Assembly: GCA_019843655.1 (NCBI GenBank)
Contig: JACDQD010000102.1
Location: 8,007,501 to 8,071,500 of the forward strand
Source: Lethocerus indicus
Taxonomy: Eukaryota > Arthropoda > Insecta > Hemiptera > Belostomatidae
Direction: 5' to 3'
DNA: 64,000 nucleotides
Made by a program: the position numbers and the translations under genes. Below the pieces are notes generated by a model. That model ran no database searches. It saw only the letters and a list, made by a program, of their open reading frames with translations, and was not told the DNA's origin. Position 1 is the first letter of the stretch. Every line of letters begins with the position of its first letter. This document shows, piece by piece, positions 15,301 to 29,320 of this stretch.

Positions 15301-16948
15301 TCATAAAATACAACGTAATTATTAATATTTCCAATATAACCCCGTGGAATCACAGCAGTTAACTGTTAAATTTTCAATTTGCACCGACTTGTACAAAGTT
15401 AGTCCCACATTTAATTAGTTCTGTTTAGAAGTGCCCTTCGTTCAAAGCAATAGTGGGGTCGGCCCACGGTTAAGGCTATGGCCGGCGGCGTGGGGCCAGT
15501 TTCAGACCGGGTACGAATTTCAATACGTTATTCGGATTTAATCCGGGTTAAACAAGCCTTAAAATTACTGGATTTCACAACAAATAAAACCGGGATATAA
15601 GACAATAAGCAATTAGAGAAAGCATTAATAGGGACCTGCGATTACAAACGAAACAGTCCGGGAATAAACTTAATAAATTTATTTCATCATAAATTAATCA
15701 GGAGTGGTGTCCGCACTTTTTTGGAATATCGTTCCTTGCGCGGTTCCATTGGCTTCGAGATAGTTCTCAAACTTTTTTGGTACATAGACAACCGACATTT
15801 CCTAAGTACTTCACTATATCACCGATGGAATGCGGTCGGCCGTGACAAAATGCCGAAACCGGTTTAGGTTAGGACCAAACAGGCGATATAGGACTAGCGG
15901 AAAATCGAAGGAGCTATTATATTCTAATTTGGTCTCGTGTGGAAATTCTTTAATACCCCAACTGGGATTCGAATCCAATTTTCAGATGTAAATTATAATT
16001 AAATTGCGAACGGAACTTGCTTGCGCGTCTTCGCGTTCGACTTCATTAGACTATTTTAATGTGTTCCAGTGACCGCGCAAAATCAAAAACCTAATTATGA
16101 GCTTTTTTGTCACAACTCCTGAGTATTACCTTAGACCATGAAATAATTTCTGTAGACGAATAAATCGCCGATTTACTAAGAGCTATTTGAATTCCGTTCG
16201 ATTGAGCGGCTGCGGAATTAAAGCACGTTTCTGTCTAATGCAGTTGTGTTCATTGGAAGGGAGCGGCGGGCACGTGCAGCCTCGGATAGGAATGGTGGGG
16301 AAGCGTCTCTCAGTCTTACGGAGATCCCGAAATCCCCAAACGGGAAAAAAGCGCCCGGTCCCGACCGGTTATTTCGATCACGTACAGTAATTTCTGGCGA
16401 CGTTTTGTGCAATACGCTCCTTTTTCCGTCGCTTTTCACTAAATACCTTATACCATATGCAACACCGCGACCGCAGCCCCGTGAAATATTCCTGAAAAAA
16501 ATAATAAATTTTCCGATGTTGACTTGGAAACTCGTCGAACTACCACCCTGAGCATTAAGTAGCGTACACAGCCGAATATTCCAGTTTATCACTAAAACTA
16601 CGCTATTTAAAAATAGGTCATCTACCATTACCCAATGGGGTGTGTTTTTTCGAATATATTAGAAAACCGGGATTGTTTAATGCCCCGAATTTCGTTTCAG
16701 TTTATTCCATGCCGAAATTCGTGAATTTTCCGAGCAATTTGTGCCGAGCGTCGGGAACTCCAATTTTATCCGAACGTATCCGATGCGATACGCCACGGCC
16801 GGCCGTAAAGCGGAAGGAAGGTAGCGTTTTACCCCCCGGGTAGTTGGGGGTGGCTCAGGTGGATTGGAGCCACTTTAAAGCGGGGCGGCCGCTTTCTAAC
16901 CGCACGTCCCATCTTAATGCAGCGCGGAGTCCGAGAATTCATTCGCTC

Positions 16949-16970
16949 TCATCCCCCTCTCATGAGGGGG
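16949..16970. repeat. Short C/G-rich inverted repeat
   Basis: CCCCTCTCATGAGGGG is nearly self-complementary and could form a small hairpin. No further context suggests a function. Confidence 0.45.
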
Positions 16971-19690
16971 GAAAAAACGACGCCAGAGGGTGGATGTCGG
17001 ACTGATGGGGGCGACTGGGGCGAAGGTGGGGGTGGGCCTACCTCCGCCCCTAAATCCCCGCCCCGTGCTCTCTTCATGCCGCCTAATATTCGAGGCACGT
17101 CCGCGAAAATCTGACCCCGCCTGTTAAAAGGAGGGAAGAGCCCGACACTGATGCGCCCCCCCCCCGCTCTCCTCCTCACTGCATAAACAGTGCTATGTTT
17201 CCTGACTCGTTAACATCTCTGTTATAGTTCCCGACTGTATAAGAGGTTGAAGAATATATTTGAAAATTTCTATGGCTGTTTTTGTTCTGGACCCACAATG
17301 AATGTGGGGAAGCTTGCATTAAATTATAGGATGAATAAAATATTATGAATATTAATCATTAGTTAGGCACCCAATAAAACAGTATAGTTAGCAAATAATT
17401 TCATTTTGGACAATAAATGGTTATTTATGATATACGCATTTCTTAATTTATTGTTGTCCTTCCACGAGAAGCAGACAAACTATTAAAGAGTGTGCTTCCA
17501 CATCCGAGCATATTAAATAATAATGGTATTTATTATTGTTGTTATTTATGTTTTTTGTACAAACTAATAATGCATAAACGAAGGATTTCATGAATCGTTA
17601 GCGCACTTCCGATTTAATATTAACGGTGATAAGGGTATTTTGGAAGTATCGATTGGAAGTGATTTTGTGACTGACAGATATTTAATTCGTCCACACAAAT
17701 ATCACAGATTTATTGCCAGTTTGTTGTTCCTGAAAGACGTCCGAGAGAGGACTAGAGGCCGGAGAGAAAATTATCATCCGAGCCGCTAACCTGTATTAAT
17801 AGAAATCCAGAAATAGGAGTTCTCGAATAAGATTTCTATTTTGGCCGGGTTCATTAATTCATAGTAAAGCCTATTTTAAGTGGCCAGCTACTCGAGTCGA
17901 GCTTTGTCGGTTTTTATTAACGGTAGTTTGTCCGTGTCACAGGAATATTTTTTAATTTCGTATAATGTGAAGTGCCATTGGGAACAAATCTGTTTATTGG
18001 TTCTTTCTATCTTCTCTTTATTGCCCTGAAATTGTTTAGACCGGATTGTCTTGAAGCGAATCCGATCTACAATTAGATCCAACTGAGAGAGAGATCATTT
18101 TTAAGTGGGCGTTTATCACGGACGTTTTAATTATATATACGTACATATAACTCAGGATATATTTGAATACATTGAACAAGAAGCTGCTATACTTTACTTG
18201 GATCGTACTAAGCTCCGGCCATCCTGGACGTTCTCATTCGGTCAGTTGGGTCTGTCGAGTGGACGAAATTAGCCGCGACTGGAATTGTTTCTTGAAATTG
18301 ACCTATCCAACTGGGCGCGGATAGTTGCGGGCTCCAAACTGTAATAATCTCAACATCCGTCCCGAATTAATTAAATTAGGTAGCTCCGGCCGGCTCTCTC
18401 CCTCTCAGTAAACTTTCGCAGGGCGTTTGTGTTTATAGAAAGCCCTCCCGGCTCGCGGTTAACGGACCTTAACAAACTTTCACCCACCAAACCTTCGGTC
18501 GAAAATCTGTGAAAGACATAAACGCTCGAATACATTTTATATTGACAGTGAATTAATTACCGACTGTTACCCATGGTTTAAATATGTTCCTAATCGGCGT
18601 CAGGTAGGAAATACTTTTTAATATCAATCAGCAATCTATAAAAAAGATATCCTAACGAGAGTCGAGAATCAAACGAACAGATATAAATGAATAAATAAAA
18701 TCTTATTGGTGCATTCTACTAGCTCGTATTACTCCCAGTTCTAGGCAAATACACTGGGGCTGACACATACCTACTAGTGAAACCTGCTGTAAAACAAGGT
18801 AAATCCTCCCCCCCGCAAAAAAAAACTGTTGCCTTTCTCTCTGTGGCTGTAATCCCCTTTACACCGGAGTTAAAGTAGGCCCGGTGCAAAAACTACGCCC
18901 GCGCGCTTCCTCCTCGCTTAGCAAAGAAATTTGTAATTCATAATAGGGGTCGGTATTACCGAGGGGGTTGTTCCATCAGATTTCCGCGGGGGTGGGTTTT
19001 TTCGCTCCCCCGCCCACCGTTTTTTCGTTGCTACACTTTTATCCGACAGCTAAAACGGGTTTGTCTCCCTCCGGCCCCACGCCCCCTAACCCATCACCAC
19101 CGACAACCAAATCTACTCTTTATACCTGAATAAATAGAGTTGCGCCTCGAGCATTTTCGAGTGCTGGGCCGAAAAAGATTTTATTAACGTTGTAACGCTT
19201 TCCGATCTGATCCGAGAAACATCTGCCGATATTTCCATGCCAGTGTGTCTCTGTAAACGATCCCGTATATTTGCAGACGAAAATTAAGTAGTTTCGATTG
19301 GATGAGTATCTATAAAATACTGAATATTTGGTTCATTGAGTAAATAGCGTTATCCTTTGAGACAGAAGACCGGTTGATGATTCCCCGCTAGCCTAATAAT
19401 TATAATTCATATCTTATTCTATTTGTACAGGTTCACACTTTTCGATGCTGCGTCTACGCTTTACACATTTAATTTTGTTTCATCTACACAGTGGGCTAAT
19501 TCCTACGATTGGTTCTTCCGGGCGAATATTCTGGTTTCGGAATACCCTTCCTCGCTTCCGAGAAAACGCCCTATCCTTATTCTGCCGGGTAGGGACATTC
19601 GCGTCGTCTGCTCGCAGTTGGAGATATCTGGCGGGGGGAACACCTTAATCCACTGGCCTCGCGTGGGCAGATGGGAACCGATCGATTCGT

Positions 19691-19739
19691 GGCCATGCTC
19701 AGCCGTGGGTCTTATGCTCCCCACACGGCTGAGGGGGCC
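19691..19739. repeat. Perfect 10-bp-stem hairpin with outer stem
   Basis: CTCAGCCGTG (19698-19707) and CACGGCTGAG (19724-19733) are perfect complements. Outer GGCC blocks (19691-19694 and 19736-19739) could extend the stem with a bulge. It lies in unassigned non-coding DNA. Confidence 0.6.
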
Positions 19740-22700
19740 ATAGTTCAGCTTGGAGGTGAACCATCCTCGGAGTCTCACCATTTTCCCTCCCATTTCGCTC
19801 GCTGAAAGGGTTATCCACCGATCCACAACCTGCGAACGTGTGAACAAATTATGTTTTCTTCATTTTTCTGTAAAGTCATTTAATGACTCCCACCCATTAG
19901 GCTACATTACGAATAATACTTACTTTTGTTATAAATACAGTTTTTATTTCGATTGAACTAAATCTTCTTTAATTCGTTCGGTTATCCCAGAATTTTCTCG
20001 CATATTTACCCGCGGTGTGATAATGCCCGGAATTCCCCGGTGGTGATTAATTTTGCATCATGAGGTTCGATAACCGAAGAATTTTTGCGGGCCTCTAAGG
20101 TGGCCCGCCTACTGAATTATACAATGCGAGACACCCCCCGCCACCGCCCCCCCCATCGCTCAACAATCCACTGAGCCGCCCGTTCTCTCCGATTTGCTTG
20201 GCCCTTGAATTCCGGGCATAACTCAAACATGCGGGGGCATATTTGTTATCATATTCCGAACGGGGATCTCTTTAAAAATTGTTCAGCGGCCGCGGTAATT
20301 CCTGGGGGGCCTATGCTGAAAGTAGTGAGCCATACCCCTTGAGAATATCCTACATCCGTACGGATTTATCGTGGTGGAATGCAGAAACTTCCATACTAGG
20401 TTTACAGTTGTTTTCAACGGATATTAATTGTAAACACACTTAAACTCTGTAATCGGCCCGTGATGAGTGTCATGGTGGGGATAGTTGTCCCCCTGCGTGG
20501 GCCCCTACTCCTCCTCCTGCCACTGCGGCTTCAGTTATAGCGGTGTCATTTCAGCCTATTCAGTCTCGTGGAACGAACAGGAAAGAGATGTGAAATTACT
20601 TTGTTGTCTGCACGGCTAGAAGTTGTTCGGTGATTACAATGTTCAGTATAGTGGTCCTCAGTGTGGCACAGCCTATGACGGTAAGGCTTTCCAACTTTGG
20701 TTAATCTAACAATTTTATATCAACGCCTGAGTCTGTAGAAAAAAAATACGTATAGAGCAGCTGATCACAGTTGCAAGTAAAATTACCAGCAGCTTCATTC
20801 AAATTGTTCGTAACTCAGCCCTGAGGGAATGAATTCAGATGTATTTTTTTTAACAAAGTTTTGTATTATTCCATTACTTCAAATAATTAATATTTGTTAA
20901 CCCATTTATTGCGTTAAATCTTGTCTACTCGTAACACCAGAGGAATCAATTACCTTACTGGCCATAGTCTGGACAATTCCTTGACTAGCTTCTGGTCTCA
21001 CTATAACAGTGTATAGTGGAAGTGGAGTTCTTCATCTCTGAACGAAATATACCCTAGTGTAAGATTCTTGATGGTAGTTGCGAAAATCACAACAAGATAG
21101 CCCATATACGATACATCGGAATTGTCCAGTAATTCCAGTTATAAATGGTATTTCCGTATTGCAGAATTTACCTCATATTTGTGTAGTTTTATAGTCGATT
21201 TCATTTTAATTTTTCTAATTAACTAAACCGAATTGGATGAACCAAAAAATAAAAACGAGGCCAGGAATTAACTCGGGGATCAATTAGCCTCACTATCGTG
21301 GAAATTGAGTGCTCGGGGCTCTAACGTTGCGCAAGATAGTAATGTCTTTCCCGCATCCGCAATTCGTGAATCATACCCAACGGCTCAATTTCAGCAGATG
21401 TTTAGAGTTTCCTGATGGAAATTGAAAAATATAATTTTCTTACGAAGTACATGTTGTATTCAATTAACGTAAATATCGCTATTTTTCATTCTTCTTTCAA
21501 CTGTAGTTGTACTTATAATTGAAAACATAACTACCGATTGTTAGAATAGCTGTGATATCGGATTGTTTCGTATTACTTGTTTTTATCAGACGTGCTTTTC
21601 TTGTCGTTATGTTTATACGTTCGATCCAACCTGTGCGAGCTACAAATCAGCATTAATTAGTTGATCCTTCCGAAACATGGCGTCAACCAACAACTGATTA
21701 TTATGGCCAGTTGTGTTCAGCGAGTTAAACCCAAGAAGGCGGCTTGGAAGTATTCGCTTAATAATGTCGCGACGCTTTATTTTCTTTTCCTTGTGGGTGG
21801 GAATACCAGGAAACGTCGGAACCCCGAGCCTGTCGCTTCGGGTCATTTATTTCGATGAGATCAACGCCCAGCGCTCCGCCACAGACGGCCCTGTATTCCG
21901 TCCGGACCTCTGCCGGGATTCGGTCTACAATTAATGGTTCTGCCGACATTAGGATAATCAATTAACCGTTTACTTAGTGTAATTAAGTATGTCAATCAAC
22001 GCTTTGCGTCCTGTGGACTACAGGTATATTCAAATTTGAATACCAATTACTGGAATTGAATATCAGGTTTATGATATTTATTGAGACTTCTTACAGGATT
22101 CAATATCTCGATGGAACTTGGGTTCCATTCAATAGTATCAATGCAATACCTTTTACGGGAAATGAACCTCCACTGTTCGTTCATGAAACCAATTTATGAA
22201 CGATTTAAATAATAGGATATAGAAATCTCGTATATAGAAAATCAAATTTCATTCCGCAGGGAAATATTAGACGCTCCAGTATAATTGTTCATATCAAGAT
22301 CCAGTTGTAAAGTTTATATTATTGACCACGAGCTACGTGTTCCAGTAAATGATTACAGGAAGCCTGATTTTGTTTATACGTCTTTGAGACGCGATACTGA
22401 AAACAGTTTATTCGTTGGTGAACTGACTTGATATGAAATTCAACGCATCCTTTCATCGGACTGTGTACCGTCCGGCCCACGAAGGCCGTGCAGACCAAAC
22501 TCTAATCAGAAACTCTCGGGTGGTTGAGACGAGAAAGTGAAACAATATTTAATGGGGACGATAATTCTATAAGTGTGCGACCTTTCGGAAGAGGTGCGGA
22601 TCAACAGAATGTATTTAACTGGGAATTCTAATCTTTGAACAATGACTCAGTGACGGGGCCCTCGGTTTACTTTGTTCGTTTCTTGAGTTGAGCAAATATT

Positions 22701-23039
22701 TATTCAGTTTGACGCTCCGTGCGGCAAAAACTCATAACGCCGGAACAACGCCGTGTTCCGTATTTTAACTTCTGTTTATAACGAACAGGACGAAGTTCAA
22801 AAATGATACCGAGCGACTGGTGAAAATTCATTTTAATCTATTGGAGGATGATACGAACGAAACGAAAATTCGATCAGGTTTAACTTTTTGTTGTTTTTAA
22901 ATATATAATATTTAGTATTATTTATATTTCATTATGTATGAAATATATATAAATTTTCCGGCATGTTTCTCCATTTTTCTTTGAGGTTTCCGGAATATTT
23001 GGCTTCTGAAGAGAAATATGTCTTGTTTTCTTTTTTTTT

Positions 23040-23440
23040 ATCCCCATACCCCACTCAAAAGAATCGACTTAAACAGAAAATTTGGACTCTTAAGACCATT
23101 ACTAAAACGGACATAAAAATTGACCTTAAGTAACAAACTGACAATATACAAAGCTCTACTCAAACCGACATGGACATACGGTATAGAGCAATGGGGTTCC
23201 ACCAAGACATCCAACATCGCTCTCATCCAGAGATTTCAGTCCTTCGTACCATCCTTAATGCTCCCTGGTATGTATCTAACTGCACAATCCATCATGACCT
23301 CAACATATCAACAGTCGACGAAGTCGCAAAATCCCGGGTCCTGAAGTTCCACTCCCGCCTTTTCCTCATCCTAATCCACTCGTTCAGTCCCTTTCCTCTA
23401 TTACCCATCTATTATCCCCCGCGTGTCGCTATGTCGATGG
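23040..23440 (+). mobile_element. Decayed jockey-like non-LTR reverse transcriptase fragment
   Basis: Conceptual translation gives KLTIYKALLKPTWTYGIEQW then SNIALIQRFQS in one frame, continuing in another frame as LNAPWYVSNCTIHHDLNI and a short tail. This is the typical end of the reverse transcriptase ORF of jockey-clade non-LTR elements (K...YK..LKP.WTYG, then APWY.SN..IH.DL). At least two frameshifts and a stop are needed to align the pieces, so it is dead. The 3' end is not followed by a clear poly(A). Confidence 0.85.
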
Positions 23441-26400
23441 CATTAAATTGAGTACTCCACGTCCGAACTGTTTTAATTATATTATAATTGGTGTTTTATC
23501 TGATGACATAATTTTTTTTCTGAGTTAATTTGTACGCCGGCGCTTTCTAACAGTTCGGCGAGGCTGTCCCGATTAAACTTGCCTAATAACTTGCCAGAGC
23601 ATAGGCGGAAATGACCTCGCCACATGCCGCCCCGTGCACCGCTCGATGGATCGTTAAAAATGATAGCTGACGCTGACTTAACAGTCAAGACTAGTTTATG
23701 AATGGATGGTTTTTCTCTCCAGCCAACAAGCCATAACCGACCCACGTTTACTAACGACGGCAGGAAAAATACGATTACAAAATAAATTATCATTCCATCG
23801 TTACACCCGCTTTACTCACCTTCCATAGATACTGAATGGGCATATTGGCTAAACGGCTCTTTTCTACTCCCTTTAAGAATAAATATATAAGAACTGTATA
23901 TGGATACATTTGACAAATATAAGTATTAATAGTTGTTGCTGCCGGTTTGAGAACTAACATTTCTGCGCATCAACAATATAGATGAAACATCAATATTACG
24001 ATGATAAAGCTGCGCTATAAAACTAGTGAAACATGTTCTTAAAATATCTAAAAGGTAAGTAATCATCTCCGTGCGTTTGTTTGATTAAATGCTACACTAG
24101 TTTCAATTTTGCGCCCTAGCCATACCATACATGTCTAGGACACAAATGAAATTACATTCTCTCCTGAATTTCCACGTAACTGAGACATTAAATTATAAGA
24201 ACCTTTTGTTCATGAGAAATTCAAATTTTCTCCGTTAATGTATTTCATTGTTATTAACGAGTTATTCATTCGTTTCTTGAACTGCTTAGCTGTGAATTTC
24301 TTATTCAGTTCTCGTAAGCCAAAGCGCAATGAAGCAACAAACCGACGAAGCTGAAATACTCGTGGACACGAGTAATGAGACTGCATTTTCCTTTCCATTA
24401 TCGTCATTAATCGTTTAATCGTTGGTTTCATGCCATCGGGTTTCCTCTTTGCGGATATTAAAAGCGTGTGGCGGTCGCCGAATGACATTTTATTTTTAGC
24501 AGATACAAAATCCGAATACCGATTGCAAATGGAGCCCAGAAATTGTAGACTGGAAGTTCTCGGCTATTTACTCTGTCGTTCGCATTTCATCTATAATGAC
24601 GTTGTTCACGTGTCGGTGAAGAGGAGATTCAGGAAATCAGAATAATAAAACACTTTTAGAATCCTTCTAAACACGAAACGCCCAAGTAAATCGGTTATTG
24701 AAACTCAATTAGCAACTGTCAACCAAAGTCAATGTACTGCGCTATTTGAACACTCTAACTAGTTTTAATTAATTAACACATTCTAGGCACGTACGGTAGT
24801 AGGGCGGAACCGTTCAGCCCATGTTTTCATTCGTGGACAATGAAAAACAGATTACAACATGAAGAATGCTTGAATTATGATATTCCTAATCTTCGCGGAA
24901 CCCCAAATAAATAACTTTTCTTTAGAACAATAAATTTATATAGATAAATAATTTCAACAAGATTTTCGTACAATTTGCTTTCAACATTGCCTAAACGATT
25001 CTTATCCTTCATTACGTGTGGTGAACACCTATTGGCTATGATCCTGCGAAGAAATTCCCCCGAAAATGTATTAATAATTATAATTTAATCTATTTTCTCT
25101 CAAAAGCAGCTTAATGGCAGATTTCCCCCTTCGTTAGAATCCCCGCGGGCGAACAATGTAACTTATTTCGACGTCGGCACCCTAATTAAGACATAAATTA
25201 AAGATTATTTACCCGACGCAATCTATTAATAAAGAAATAGCAGCATATTATTAATTTACTGCGGTGTCTTTAGTGTCTGTGCCCTGATTGAATCCCCCGA
25301 TATAATTTTATCTGAAATTTTTTTTACGGGAATTTGGGAAGCGTTATCAAAATACGACAGGTTACCCGATTTACTAATTTATTGCACAAAACAAATCTTT
25401 ATTACAGACGGTTTAAACAACACATAATCAAAAGATAATGAATTTTAATATTATTCTGACTTTTTTCATGAGGTAATCATCACTGAAATCCGGTATAATT
25501 GCTCGGCGCCTTCTGATGTCTGGTTAATTTCCCAAAAATGTGGAAGATATTAGTTATCTTTATGAAATTACTTCCCTGTGTTAGTTATTTATTTGAGTAC
25601 GTTTCTCCGTGTTATATGATTAATTTTCTACCTCCTGCTACTCGAGCCTCTCAGTTTTTCTTACACAGAAGTATAAGTATATTACTGCATACTTCCATAA
25701 GTGATCCGTATCATATTTCTTTATCACGGAACTGACTAATGTATTTTGCGCCCTGCTGACAAGCCCCAGAACATCTGTCCAGATATTATTGCCTTGTAGT
25801 TGGTGCTGTTTCGGCAGGTCTGGCGCCTCGAAGCTGAGAGGGAGACCCACATCAGTGGGATTCCTTAATGTCCCAGCTCTGGTGTTAAGGGCGGGGTTCA
25901 TTACCGGCGTAGAGAGCTCCTCACAGCTAGTTGACCGACCGTGAGCAAACCTCGATCCGCCTCCAATGTTCTCATTCTGGATTTAACATTTCAGTTCGAG
26001 AGAACGTCTACATTATGCTTTTGTCGGGCTTCTGCCTCCGCTACTGAAGATGGCGAGCGGCCCTAGAGGTAGATAATACCATCGAACGCAGGCAGAAATC
26101 GAACGTAACACTGCATTCCCAAACCATCAAACATGTATATCAAACTAAATGTTTATATCGTGTTTTCCATTCTGCAATAACCAAATTTCTTGAATCATTC
26201 TGTTACGATCTATAACGTTTATCTATTTATGCAATTTATGTTCCTCTTAATTGTATATAGAATTTGATTTGTTCCTTTGTATCCACCTGGGACCGGGGCT
26301 TAGAAACACTAAGCGCAGTGTGACATCTGCGAATAATATAACAAAGTTCAACTTCCCCGAGTCGAGTTTTCCCCAATCAATTTTCATCCCTCCCAATTAT

Positions 26401-29170
26401 TCCTGTGTAGAACCGTGCACGTCTGTGTGGCCGTAACGCAGCAACAGATGAAATTTCCCTTTTGAACCCGGGTCACTTCATAAATCAACTTTCGTTCCGT
26501 AAAAAAAATATAACTGCTCTCCTCACTTCCCAATATCAATATGTTCCGTCGGCCGATGAAAAGCGAAAAATACGCCGTGCCGGGGGGAGGGTGAGGGTCC
26601 CAATCAAAATTTTTTTAATACATTCCAACATCGACATTGGCGCTCATGGATGCAAATATTTTGCTCCTTTTTGGACACTCCCGGTAATATGGACTATCAC
26701 CTACTTGAGTTTCGGGGAGCGTAATATGTAATAAAAGTGTAAATTTTTCCAACAATATAAAGCGTACAGATATACGAGTTGAAGGTCTGTTTTACTTCTA
26801 TTTACACAAAATACAATAAACAGTTTAACAGGATGTTAAACACGTTGTTTTCCATATAGAGTATATACAACAATCCTGTATTGGTAAATAAAAAATAACA
26901 TTAAACAATTTATCAAGATTGACGAGGCATGAAATAGTTAGGGGCAATGGTCGGAAAATAGGTACGATTTTTTGCCGCCCTGGTTTAATTACGTTATCGG
27001 TGCGACAATAGAACTCTGATACAGAAGGGGTTGATTCAAAGAAGGGGTGACCGGGAGAGAAATAAGGGGTTCGCCCTCTGGGGGAGCGGGCCCGAATTTA
27101 ACCGAATAGAGAGAGAGAGCCCTCCAACCCCCGAGCTAAGATTACAGCCGCCTCACATTCGCCCGGCCCTGCCAGTAACCAATTACTGGTGCACACGAGA
27201 TTACACTGCATTATACTGATAGGAATCTTCTTCCGACCCCGCTTCCATCTCCTCGCCGCCCCAGTCCTCGTCCGCCCCTTTCTTCCTAGTCACGGCCCTC
27301 TTCTGTCGAAAGACTTCGGCCTGCCTAAAACCGAACCCACAGTCGCCCGACCAAAAACCAGAGGAATAACCTCAGGGATTTTTCTGCTTTGAGCCCGGAT
27401 TTAATAGTGCAGTAAATACTACCCACTAGTTGAACAATACTATTTTCTTATTATTAGGCAAATTAATCAAGGTAATTGTGATGGAATATAATAATCAAGT
27501 TGTATTAAACTTTTTGTTTTTTTGTTTTGTTGTGGAATAAATTCTTACCCATGTTCTATATTCAATGTCATATTTACTCCTACACAAATCAAAGGACTGT
27601 ACAAAGGGTATGAGAAATGAAACAAACTCGTTCGCGAGTAATCATAGCTGCGCTCGTTCGTTCCATTACCGGTAGTGTTCTACATAATTTTCGTAGTTAA
27701 TATTTAGTGTCCAGATTTCAGACCGCGGATTTGACATTTCGCCGGCCCAAAAACCAAATATTCATAACCGGGCGTCAAGATTCGTGACTTGATTAATCGG
27801 GATTGACATTCTGATGCATATGTATGGTGCGGATTAAAATTCAGATTGCATACTATATTAGCATACTGGACTCGGTTAAGTTAAACTTGGATTCATTTTA
27901 ACTTCGTCTCATTTTCTTACTCCGCTGTGTGTTCTCGCTCTTCGAAGTTTTAATATTTTATCCGTTTATTTAAATGAAGAATGCGTTCAAAAGGTGTATC
28001 CCTGTTATGGAATGACTTTCCTTTTGAATTCTGAATGGACTGGATCCGGATATTATAACTCTGTGCGAAATGATTGTACGAATTCGATTCAAGTTGAATC
28101 GGGTGAATCGTCATTCAAATGTACACACCAATAAGCTAAACCGGACCCCAACCCTGGAAATTGCGGAATCCATTATTTTCAATTTTTCGTATTTTCATTA
28201 AATAAATAAACTGTTTATAAACTATCAGCCAATAAAAAACATAACCACACCTTATTAAATATAAAATGGAAGGTGAAAAGGAAAACCTTGACGTTATTAT
28301 AACATTTCTGTGAAATTCCCGAAAGTAAATATCTTACCTTGGCATTTGGCAGTAATGCAGTAAAATAATTAAGTGATTATAAAAAACGAAAACTGTGAAA
28401 CTATTAACCTCTAATGGCATATTTTGGTGTACTTTCAGCCAGAAAATAAATTATTGGATTATTATTGAAGATGTTGGAAACTTATTATCAAACCATTTAA
28501 ATATTTTATGGAATTATTATGATAGATATTTACCTTCATTTATTGTCGTTTCATTTTCATCTACTGCAGTGTATTGTTTATTGAATTATGTAGCTGGCGT
28601 TAGTTGTAACAGACACACGGTGACCCCACATATACAGTGAATAACTGGATTCAACCATTTACTCTTGTTCAATTTCAAAATGAATGTAATTCGGTTACAA
28701 TATTCTCTCTCTGTGTCTCTCACTTGCTTCCTCGCTCCACAAAAGCTTCTGCGGTCTTTTGATCTCGGGCGATTTAGCAGTGTATATAATTATCGAGAGG
28801 GACCCGGCAAAGGTTCGTTTACATTTGGATTCTACACGTATCGGTATTTTCGAAATCGTCGGTCGGGCTATCGTTTACTCTAATTCGCTCGCCCTTTCGG
28901 CGAATTACTTTTCCCCCCAACGTTTGGAAACGAGACCGCACCTTGAAAAAGGACGGAGAACCGCGCGGTTCGAATTTGGCTCTCCGCCAAATGGTAGAGG
29001 AAGAAGAAAAACGATACGCTCTTTTTCGCCTGGCCAATGGAAGAAAATTTGTTCCCTCCGATGTTCCTTATTTTTTTTTCAAACAGCGCCACTTAGCAGC
29101 TGAATTATCCGTAGGAAAGAAATCAGAGAAGAGAGACGAATTTACATTTGTTTATATAATTTGTGTGCAG
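23441..29170. other. Non-coding DNA without recognised gene
   Basis: AT-rich DNA with C-rich patches at about 27.0-27.4 kb. Apart from a hammerhead-like remnant near 26.04 kb, nothing is recognisable. A 103-codon open frame on the minus strand (23482-23793) has no known family signature. Confidence 0.45.
26029..26098 (+). repeat. Degenerate hammerhead-like element remnant
   Basis: GCTACTGAAGATGGCGAGC at 26040-26058 is identical over these 19 bases to the core of the elements at 34.4 and 35.4 kb (35444-35462). It then diverges: the GAAA box is missing, so it could not cleave. Short inverted flanks TTCTGCCT and AGGCAGAA lie on either side. Confidence 0.55.
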
Positions 29171-29320
29171 GAACAGAAACGGAAGCTTTTCCACACGTCT
29201 GTGTACGACTCGGAGGAACAGTTGAAGAAGCTCTACATCCAGACCTGCAGGAGGCTGCCCGCCCACGGGTGTAAGGTCTACCAGGTCAAGGAACTTCTTA
29301 GGGGGAAGACAAAAAAGAAG
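29171..29320 (+). CDS. PLCE1: PLCE1 exon 1 of model: end of FERM F2-like lobe
   Basis: The acceptor follows TTTGTGTGCAG and the donor is AAG|GTGAGA; the exon is phase 0 at both ends. It encodes 50 residues containing [20 protein letters not shown], which has the look of the last helix of a FERM F2 lobe and the first strand of F3 (compare talin-type FERM domains). It is joined to the RasGEF exons by consistent splice phases, so it belongs to the PLC gene. The frame stays open for about 230 bp upstream of the acceptor, so a longer first exon cannot be excluded. Confidence 0.78.

Larger units (their letters stand above)
1..23039. other. Non-coding DNA without recognised gene
   Basis: No exon with recognisable homology was found on either strand. 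The stretch is AT-rich with scattered CpG/C-rich patches (for example 2.4-3.2, 7.9-8.1, 13.0-13.5, 14.2-14.4, 16.2-17.2 and 18.9-19.1 kb). Open frames of 60-136 codons occur in these patches without codon pattern or homology and are treated as chance. It may be a 5' intron of PLCE1 or intergenic DNA; upstream coding exons could be hidden here. Confidence 0.5.

Noticed and set aside
15955..15982. GGGATTCGAATCC resembling a tRNA B box
   Set aside because: No A box, acceptor stem or anticodon arm can be folded in the preceding 70 bases.
16218..16628. 136-codon open frame on the minus strand
   Set aside because: It lies in a GC-rich patch where several frames stay open on both strands; no motif or family resemblance.
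28943..29170. Open frame extending upstream of exon 1 of the model
   Set aside because: The acceptor TTTGTGTGCAG is good and the FERM-like similarity begins after it; the upstream peptide shows no similarity. It remains a minor possibility.
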